A stretch of DNA of 11,464 nt from an uncultured Verrucomicrobiae bacterium (GTDB lineage Bacteria; Verrucomicrobiota; Verrucomicrobiia; Verrucomicrobiales; Akkermansiaceae), in NCBI GenBank assembly GCA_937957985.1, contig CALGOH010000128.1, forward strand, positions 1 through 11,464, read 5' to 3'. A program made the translations under genes and the position numbers. The notes beneath the pieces were generated by a model. That model searched no databases and was not told the DNA's origin. It worked only from the letters and a program-made list of their open reading frames with translations. Positions 5,626 through 11,464 of this stretch are shown here, piece by piece (position 1 is the first letter of the stretch; every line of letters starts with the position of its first letter).

Positions 5626-8600
5626 TCAAGATGTGGTTCGCCCGGCAAGGTCGTTACCATAGCGGTGCATTGTTTCGGTGACCACCTGCTCGCGCAACCA
5701 CCGCGTCAGCTCGAGCCGGCCGCAGGCGCTGACAGGAGCGTCGATCCAGTTAAGATTGGATTCATGCACGGCCCGAAGCAGTGCGTCGGAAGGAGGTCCG
5801 TCGATCGTGCGGAGAAACTCGGCGGCCGGAATCATTCGAGGGATGCGGGCAGCAAGATGCTCGTCGGTTTCCTCTGAGGCTCGGCTGATCGTGAGGCGGG
5901 TGCCGCAGATCTCGGCGGCGAGTGTCGCGAGCTTTTCGGCGCGTTCGTTGCGTCCGCGCAAGCGCAAGATCACACCACGGCAGGGCCGGTAGCGGAAGAC
6001 ATTGCTTTCGCAGCGCAGGCCGCTCGGATCGTGACCGAAGCCGAAATGTTCGCGCCATGCCTTGCGGTAGTCCGCCGCGGCGACCTCGGTGGTAACCTCG
6101 GCATCGTCGGCGAAGCGCCGCAGAAGGTTCACATAGTTCGGACCACCGGCCTTTGCGCCGGGGCCGATGCTGCTGAGCTTCCAGCCGCCGAAAGGCTGAC
6201 GTCGCACGATCGCGCCGGTGATGCCGCGATTGATGTAGAGATTGCCCGCCTGCACCCGCTCTTTCCAGTGTGCGATCTCAGCCTCGTCGAGCGAGTGGAG
6301 CCCGGCGGTCAGGCCATATTCGACCTCGTTCTGGATGGCGATCGCTTCGTCGAGATCGACCGCGCGCATGAGGCCGAGGACGGGGCCGAAGCACTCGGTG
6401 CAGTGAAACCACGACCCGCGACGCACGCCGAGCTTGATTCCCGGCGACCACAGCATCGGGTCGCTCGGCGAAACCTCGGGCTGCAACAGCCACTCCTCTC
6501 CTTCATCGAGCGTGGTCAGCGCGCGACGTAGCTTTTCCTCCGGGCCGGTCACGAGCGGGGTGACGATGCTGGCCGGATCGGTCGCCGGCCCAACCGCCAG
6601 GCTGGCAGCCGCGTCGCGAAGCTGCCGCCGGAAAACCGGATCGTCATAGACCCCTGCCTCAACGATGGCGAGACTGGCGGCCGAGCATTTCTGGCCGGCA
6701 TGGCCGAACGCCGATTTCACCAGATCCTTCACCGCCAGTTCGGTGTCGGCCAGAGCCGAGATGATGATGGCGTTTTTGCCGCTGGTCTCGGCGAACAGAC
6801 GAAGCGAGGGCCGCCAGCCTTGGAACATCCTCGCCGTCTCGATCGAACCGGTAAGCACGACTGCATCGACGCGCTCGTCCACAATCAATGGTCGTGCCGC
6901 GGGGTGATCAACGGGAAAAACGAATTGCAGGGCCCCCTGCGGCACGCCCGCCTCCCATAGCTGCCGCGCCAGCCAGTGGGCCACGTGGGCCGTCGGAGAG
7001 GCAGGCTTCAGGATGACGGTGTTGCCCGCCATCAGTGCCGCCAGCACCCCGCCACACGGAATCGCGAAGGGAAAATTCCACGGCGGCGCCACCACCACCG
7101 TACCCAACGGCTCGGCGCCGACGCCTGCGGGGAGTCTTCCTGCGTGCGCGTAGTAGCGGGCGAAATCGATGGCCTCGGAGACTTCGGTGTCCGCCTCGGC
7201 AATCGCCTTTTTTCCTTCCTCACGCATCAGTTGGATCGATTCGTACCGCGTCGCGGCGAGTTGCTCGGCACACCTTCGCAGGATCGCCCCGCGTGGGTCC
7301 GGTCCGAGAGCGGCCCAGTCCGCTTGGGCCGCGACCGCACGATCAAGGGCGATCTCGACTTCCTTCGCATTGGCGCGGGGCGGAGCCTCGCCCGGGGCTT
7401 GTGCTCGGGCCAAGGCCTCCTGATACCGCGGTTGCGTCCAATCGCTATCCGGCTCGTTGGAAAAGTCTTGGTCTCCCGCAGGAGTTGGTGTCACGGACCG
7501 TCGAGATGCGTCATTCACCGTCTTGCGATGCCTCCAGCCGGCAAGGAATTTCTCCTTCTGTTCATTCCACGCCGCGCTGCCTGGGTTGAGCGAAAACAGG
7601 GAGGCGAGGAAATTTCCGGGCGAAGTGTTCTCGTCTAGCCGTCGGATCAGATAGGCCAGCGCGCTGCCGAAGTCGCTCTCCTTGACGATCGGCGCATACA
7701 TCTGCAGCTCGGGCGCCTCGCCACGCACTGCCCGCGCCTGCGGCGGAGCCATGCCTTCCAGCATTTCGATGTCGATCGCGTCGGTCACGCCGTGGCGACG
7801 CGCGAGCACCAAGGCGAGCGCGACGTCGAAAAGATTGTGACTGCCGATGCCCAGGCGAACGGCGGCGGCGTTCTCCGGCTGGCATGCGAATTCGAGCATT
7901 CGGCGGAAGCCCGCATCCGTGTCGTGTTTGCTGCGATGGGGCGCCGGGTTCCAGCCATGCATTTCGGCCTCGACCCGTTCCATGGCAAGATTCGCGCCCT
8001 TGACGAGACGCACCTTGATCGGCGCTCCACCTGCGGCGACGCGGCGCCGCGCCCATGCGGTAAGCTCGGTTTGCACCGCGATCGAATCCGGCAGATACGC
8101 CTGCAACACCAGCCCGGCGGAGAAATTCCGGAATTCCTCCTCGTCGAGCACCCCGGTGAAAGCCTCGACCGTGAGCGCGAGATCGCGATATTCCTCCATG
8201 TCGAAGTTTACGAACTTCCCGCGGGGTCGCGCTGCCCGATAGAGCCTGCGCATTCGCTCATTGATTGCGGTCACGGTCGCCTCGCGGGCGACGAGATTGA
8301 TCTGACTGAAAATGGCGGAAATTTTCACCGACACGTATTTTACGTCCGGTCGTTGCAGCAGCCATAGAAGCGCGTCAAGACGGCGGCGCGCCTCCTCCTC
8401 GCCGAGTACGGCCTCGCCAAGCTGATTGAGCATGACCGGGGTGCCCTCCCGCCCGCGTTTTCGCAGAAATGAAGTTAGATCGGGTTCTTCTGCGGAGAGG
8501 ATCACCCCGTGGCTCTCAGCCCGCAGTCGTCGGCGCACCGCACCCATGACCAAGCCAGGCAGGAGCATTGAGGCGAAATAGCCGGCGCGCAATTGCAGTC

Positions 8601-8901
8601 GATCCCACCATCCGAAGCCCTCGCCGATGCCGATCTGGGACAGGATCGATCGCCATGCCTGCGCGGCCCGCACGGGATCGGAGCTGCGCGCAAGACGGTC
8701 GGTCATCAGCATGCTCAGTGCCTTCGCCCGGGGACTCTCTACCAACCTGGCCACTCGTGCCATGGACGCGGCTTCCGCCGGAGTTGTCGCCGCCAGCGAT
8801 TCTCGCAGCAATTTTTCCGCCAAGGTCACGGCTTCCTCGCCGGGATCCGTTTCCACCGCCGCATCCGCAGCCGACAGTCGATCTTCAAGCTGACCTCTCA
8901 T
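5626..8901 (-). CDS. putA: Bifunctional proline dehydrogenase / L-glutamate-gamma-semialdehyde dehydrogenase
   Basis: PutA oxidises proline to pyrroline-5-carboxylate with FAD and then glutamate semialdehyde to glutamate with NAD+, with channelling between the two sites. The product is 1091 residues. The proline dehydrogenase barrel (about 130-435) shows SVKIS with K193, VNFDMEEY (231-238), VRLVKGAN (297-304), SHN (354-356), MYAPIVKESD, and YLIRRLDEN (417-425) with the substrate-binding arginine pair R420/R421. The aldehyde dehydrogenase part (about 505-935) has PWNFPF, E705 in FAETSGKN, the catalytic C739 in GHAGQKCS, and ECFGPVLG. A C-terminal domain follows (about 945-1091) with SNVFRYRP and the PutA tail motif ETMHRYGN. 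There is no N-terminal ribbon-helix-helix, so it should not repress its own gene as enterobacterial PutA does. The start has a good Shine-Dalgarno sequence. Its place between araD and the xylosidase, 19 bases after araD, is unusual. Confidence 0.95.
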   Translation of the reverse strand: MRGQLEDRLSAADAAVETDPGEEAVTLAEKLLRESLAATTPAEAASMARVARLVESPRAKALSMLMTDRLARSSDPVRAAQAWRSILSQIGIGEGFGWWDRLQLRAGYFASMLLPGLVMGAVRRRLRAESHGVILSAEEPDLTSFLRKRGREGTPVMLNQLGEAVLGEEEARRRLDALLWLLQRPDVKYVSVKISAIFSQINLVAREATVTAINERMRRLYRAARPRGKFVNFDMEEYRDLALTVEAFTGVLDEEEFRNFSAGLVLQAYLPDSIAVQTELTAWARRRVAAGGAPIKVRLVKGANLAMERVEAEMHGWNPAPHRSKHDTDAGFRRMLEFACQPENAAAVRLGIGSHNLFDVALALVLARRHGVTDAIDIEMLEGMAPPQARAVRGEAPELQMYAPIVKESDFGSALAYLIRRLDENTSPGNFLASLFSLNPGSAAWNEQKEKFLAGWRHRKTVNDASRRSVTPTPAGDQDFSNEPDSDWTQPRYQEALARAQAPGEAPPRANAKEVEIALDRAVAAQADWAALGPDPRGAILRRCAEQLAATRYESIQLMREEGKKAIAEADTEVSEAIDFARYYAHAGRLPAGVGAEPLGTVVVAPPWNFPFAIPCGGVLAALMAGNTVILKPASPTAHVAHWLARQLWEAGVPQGALQFVFPVDHPAARPLIVDERVDAVVLTGSIETARMFQGWRPSLRLFAETSGKNAIIISALADTELAVKDLVKSAFGHAGQKCSAASLAIVEAGVYDDPVFRRQLRDAAASLAVGPATDPASIVTPLVTGPEEKLRRALTTLDEGEEWLLQPEVSPSDPMLWSPGIKLGVRRGSWFHCTECFGPVLGLMRAVDLDEAIAIQNEVEYGLTAGLHSLDEAEIAHWKERVQAGNLYINRGITGAIVRRQPFGGWKLSSIGPGAKAGGPNYVNLLRRFADDAEVTTEVAAADYRKAWREHFGFGHDPSGLRCESNVFRYRPCRGVILRLRGRNERAEKLATLAAEICGTRLTISRASEETDEHLAARIPRMIPAAEFLRTIDGPPSDALLRAVHESNLNWIDAPVSACGRLELTRWLREQVVTETMHRYGNDLAGRTTS

Positions 8902-8907
8902 AGACTA

Positions 8908-8913
8908 TCCTTT
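8908..8913 (-). promoter_or_regulatory. Shine-Dalgarno sequence of putA
   Basis: AAAGGA on the minus strand sits 6 bases before the putA ATG at 8901. It is the clearest ribosome binding site in the window; the starts of araB, araD, the xylosidase, the relaxase, the XRE gene and the unknown gene lack one. It supports 8901 as the true start. Confidence 0.6.
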
Positions 8914-8920
8914 CAATGAT

Positions 8921-9628
8921 TCAAATCGATGCCGCGCCATCCTGTCCATAGTAGGCGGAGGGTCCGTGCTTGCGTAAAAAGTGTCTTCCTACCAAGTGCG
9001 ATGGCGCGGCGGGCGCCGAGGGATTCAAGGATAGGGTCTTGAGCGCCATGTCGGCGACGATTTCCAGGGCCAGGGCGGATTCGAGCGCTTTGGCGGGGGT
9101 CGGACCCCAGGCGAAGGGGCCGTGACTGCGTACGAGCACGGCGGGGATTTCCAGCGGATCGAGGTCGGCGAAGCGTTCGATCACGACCTTGCCGGTTTCC
9201 CACTCGTAATCTCCGGAAACTTCCTCGGTGGTCATCGCGCGGGTGACCGGGACCGGGCCATGGAAGTAGTCGCAGTGGGTGGTGCCGAGGCAGGGGAGAT
9301 CAATGCCGGCTTGAGCGAAAGCGACTGCGTTTCGCGAGTGGGTGTGGACGATGGAGCGGACTCCGGCGAAATGGAGGTAGAGGTAGCGGTGCGTAGGTGA
9401 GTCGGACGACGGACGCAGGTCTCCATCAACGACATTGCCGTCATAATCGATGATCGGTATATCCTCGGTGGTCAACGAATGATAACTCACCCCGCTTGGC
9501 TTGATGGCGAAGACACGGCGTTCTGGATCGGCAACGGACACGTTGCCGAAAGTGAGATCGACAAGACCTTTTTGCGGCAATCGAAGGTTTGCCTCGATGC
9601 ATTCTTCCTTGAGGACTTGGTAGCTCAT
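8921..9628 (-). CDS. araD: L-ribulose-5-phosphate 4-epimerase
   Basis: AraD is a zinc enzyme of the class II aldolase family that interconverts L-ribulose 5-phosphate and D-xylulose 5-phosphate, the last step of bacterial L-arabinose catabolism. Its 235 residues match the family length. Visible features are LTFGNVS (25-31), KPSGVSY (43-49), the zinc ligands H95 and H97 in VHTHS, D120 in THCDYF (the E. coli catalytic aspartate has the same number), the third zinc histidine H169 in VRSHGPFAWG, and the C-terminal catalytic-tyrosine motif HGPSAYYGQ (221-229). All metal and catalytic residues are present, so the enzyme should be active. The ATG is 15 bases after the araB stop, which indicates co-transcription. 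The related L-xylulose-5-phosphate epimerases (UlaF/SgbE) look similar; pairing with araB favours AraD. Confidence 0.94.
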   Translation of the reverse strand: MSYQVLKEECIEANLRLPQKGLVDLTFGNVSVADPERRVFAIKPSGVSYHSLTTEDIPIIDYDGNVVDGDLRPSSDSPTHRYLYLHFAGVRSIVHTHSRNAVAFAQAGIDLPCLGTTHCDYFHGPVPVTRAMTTEEVSGDYEWETGKVVIERFADLDPLEIPAVLVRSHGPFAWGPTPAKALESALALEIVADMALKTLSLNPSAPAAPSHLVGRHFLRKHGPSAYYGQDGAASI

Positions 9629-9643
9629 ATTCAGTCGAATGGG

Positions 9644-11308
9644 TCAGTTTGACTGGGTTGCCTTGAGGGCGAGCAAATCCTTCATCACATGGCCGAGGTC
9701 GGCGTCGGGGTTCACGCCGCCGAAGGCATCGTGGAGTTTGCGGTAGAGGGCGTAGCGTTTATGATAGACCGATTGGTTCCCGGGAATCGGGCGGTAGGAA
9801 ATCTCCTTCAGCCCTGTCATCGCGGCTTGGGCGGTCCGGAAATCGGGGTGCGCGCCGGCGATCACGGCGGCGGCGATGGCGGCGCCGAGCGCGCAGGATT
9901 GCGCCGAGCGGGAAAGCCGCATTTCGCAGCCGGTGACGTCGGCGTAAATCTGCATGAGTAGTGGATTCTTTTCCGCGATGCCGCCCGAGCAGACGATTCG
10001 CTCGACCGGCACGCCGAATTCCCGCAGTCGCTCGATGATGGCGCGCGCGCCGAAGGCGGTGGCCTCGATGAGCGCGCGGTAGATTTCGGCCCGGCTGGTG
10101 TAGAGGGTCTGGCCGAGCAGCAGGCCGGTGAGGCTTTGATCGACGAGGATCGTGCGGTTGCCGTTGTTCCAATCGAGGGCGAGCAGGCCGGATTGGCCGG
10201 GCTTCATCGCGGCGGCCCCGGCGGTGAGTTCGGCGTGCAGGGACGCGTCGCCGAGCACGCCTTCGACGAACCATTTGAAGATGTCGCCGACGGCCGATTG
10301 GCCGGCTTCGACACCGAAATAGCCGGGCAGGATCGCGCCCTTCACAATACCGCAGATGCCGGGAATGTCGGCGACCGACTTGTCAGCTGAAACCACCGCA
10401 CAGTCGCAAGTGGAGGTGCCGATCACCTTGACGAGCGTGCCTTCATCGACACCGCAGCCGATGGAGCCGTAGTGGACATCCATTTCGCCGATGGCGATGG
10501 GGATGCCGGCGGGAATTCCGAGCTTTTCGGCCCAGACCGGGCAGAGATTGCCGGCGCTGGCGGAGGCATCGTAGGCCTCGTCGTAGAGCCGGTGGCGGAG
10601 GTCGGCGAGCTTGGGATCAAGCTCGGCTAGAAATTCCTTGTCGGGCAGGCCGCCCCATTCGGTGGCGTAAAGCGCTTTGTGCCCGGCCATGCACACGCCA
10701 CGACGGATGGTCCGCGGATCGGTGACCCCGGCAAGCACGGCAGGGACGAAATCCGACAGCTCGACCCACGAATATGCGGCGTCGAAGACTTCGGGATCGA
10801 CCTTGAGGCAATGCCATATCTTCGCCCAAAACCACTCGGAGGAGTAGGTGCCGCCAATCTTGGCCAGGAAATGTGGCCGTAGCCGACCGGCGATCTCGGT
10901 GATCGCTCCCGCCTCGGGAATCGAGGTGTGGTCCTTCCATAGCCAGCATTGGGCGTTGAGGTTGTCGGAGAAGCGGGGGTCGCAGGCCAACGGGACGTTG
11001 TTTCGATCGACCGGCATCGGACTGGAACCGGTGCCATCCATGCCGATCCCGACGATTTGATCGCTGGTAAACCCCGGCTCCGCGGCACGGGCGGCTGCAA
11101 GAGCCGAGAGGGTGGCCTTTTCGAGAGCGAAAAGATAGTCCGCCGGGTTTTGGCGCGCGAGGTGGTGGTCCGAGGGATTGAGGAGGACACCCTGATCCCC
11201 GGAAGGATATTCGACCACCGCCGTGGCGATTTCGCGACCGTCGGCGCAATCGACGATCAAGGCGCGGGCGGAGTTGGTCCCGTAATCGAGTCCAAGTGCG
11301 TAGGGCAT
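9644..11308 (-). CDS. araB: Ribulokinase (FGGY carbohydrate kinase)
   Basis: AraB phosphorylates L-ribulose with ATP in the cytoplasm, giving the substrate of AraD. The protein has 554 residues, close to E. coli AraB (about 566). The actin-like N-domain opens with GLDYGTNSARALIVD (6-20) and contains GIGMDGTGSSPMPVD (87-101). The catalytic region is GEMDVHYGSIGCG (274-286) with D277 as the probable base. The second domain shows VIGTSTCD (295-302), IEATAFGARAIIE (414-426) and the nucleotide-binding GGIAEKNPLLMQIYADVTG (442-460). The C-terminal YHKRYALYRKLHDAF is typical of AraB. It is placed second in the visible operon, 45 bases after an unidentified gene, without a Shine-Dalgarno sequence. 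Other FGGY kinases are less likely because of length and the araD neighbour. L-arabinose isomerase, normally its partner, is absent from the window. Confidence 0.94.
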   Translation of the reverse strand: MPYALGLDYGTNSARALIVDCADGREIATAVVEYPSGDQGVLLNPSDHHLARQNPADYLFALEKATLSALAAARAAEPGFTSDQIVGIGMDGTGSSPMPVDRNNVPLACDPRFSDNLNAQCWLWKDHTSIPEAGAITEIAGRLRPHFLAKIGGTYSSEWFWAKIWHCLKVDPEVFDAAYSWVELSDFVPAVLAGVTDPRTIRRGVCMAGHKALYATEWGGLPDKEFLAELDPKLADLRHRLYDEAYDASASAGNLCPVWAEKLGIPAGIPIAIGEMDVHYGSIGCGVDEGTLVKVIGTSTCDCAVVSADKSVADIPGICGIVKGAILPGYFGVEAGQSAVGDIFKWFVEGVLGDASLHAELTAGAAAMKPGQSGLLALDWNNGNRTILVDQSLTGLLLGQTLYTSRAEIYRALIEATAFGARAIIERLREFGVPVERIVCSGGIAEKNPLLMQIYADVTGCEMRLSRSAQSCALGAAIAAAVIAGAHPDFRTAQAAMTGLKEISYRPIPGNQSVYHKRYALYRKLHDAFGGVNPDADLGHVMKDLLALKATQSN

Positions 11309-11353
11309 GACGGTGGGTGGTGTTGGCTTGGATTGGAGAACCGTGTGCTGTGA

Positions 11354-11464
11354 CTATCCGGGCAGGTCGCATTCCGTGGCGGTGCCGCTGTATCGGACCA
11401 AAGTTCCGGTGGATTCGCCGATGCCGATTCCGCGGCCGGGACTTACAACAATGAGGTTCAATTC
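11354..11464 (-). CDS. C-terminal end of an unidentified gene upstream of araB (partial)
   Basis: From the window edge a minus-strand frame runs 36 residues to a TAG at 11354-11356 and reads like real protein, starting ELNLIVVSPGRGIGIGESTG. It is only 45 bases from the araB start, so it probably heads, or belongs to, the same transcript. The pattern of a beta-strand followed by a GESTG-type tail is reminiscent of the C-terminal ends of LacI-like sugar-binding regulators, which often end in V-ESTG. That would suit an arabinose regulator, but 36 residues are too few for more than a guess. If it is a regulator, the operon promoter lies outside the window. Confidence 0.5.
   Translation of the reverse strand, partial: ELNLIVVSPGRGIGIGESTGTLVRYSGTATECDLPG

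Noticed and set aside
10617..11372. A 251-residue minus-strand frame starting upstream of araB
   Set aside because: It overlaps araB in another frame, is Arg/Pro-rich, and lacks any recognisable domain.
1..11464. tRNA or rRNA genes and CRISPR arrays
   Set aside because: I looked for cloverleaf-like segments and regularly spaced repeats by eye and saw none; a covariance-model scan would be more sensitive.

Overview
The window is GC-rich bacterial DNA, with dense coding and long open shadow frames on both strands. The gene set fits a plant- or algal-polysaccharide-degrading Gram-negative bacterium. I lean towards Verrucomicrobiota, from the general look of the proteins and the mostly Shine-Dalgarno-poor starts. 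This is an impression from memory, not a search result.

There are two unlike halves. The left part (1 to about 2950) is a decayed mobile segment. It holds a MobV/Pre-type relaxase gene on the minus strand, interrupted by an in-frame TAA and running off the left edge. Next comes a 449-base interval rich in inverted repeats that could hold the origin of transfer. A small intact XRE-type regulator on the plus strand follows, with a palindrome over its probable promoter. Then comes a conserved gene of unknown function, broken by an in-frame TGA and cut off by a degraded IS1380-family transposase. About 300 bases without any recognised gene separate this segment from the next.

The right part (3253 to 11464) is a compact minus-strand catabolic operon. 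In transcription order it holds the tail of an unidentified gene at the right edge, araB (L-ribulokinase), araD (L-ribulose-5-phosphate 4-epimerase), putA (bifunctional proline/glutamate-semialdehyde dehydrogenase) and a secreted GH120-type beta-xylosidase with an inserted CBM6-like domain. Gaps between genes are 45, 15, 19 and 57 bases, so co-transcription is likely. AraB and AraD turn L-ribulose into D-xylulose 5-phosphate, and the xylosidase would release xylose outside the cytoplasm, so arabinoxylan-type substrates are a natural fit. L-arabinose isomerase (araA) is not in the window.

The oddest feature of the operon is putA. One idea that would unite pentose and proline catabolism is growth on arabinosylated, (hydroxy)proline-rich cell-wall glycoproteins; this is inference. 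The other main points of interest are the three separate breaks in adjacent mobile genes, the inverted-repeat cluster, and the CBM6-like insertion inside the xylosidase fold.
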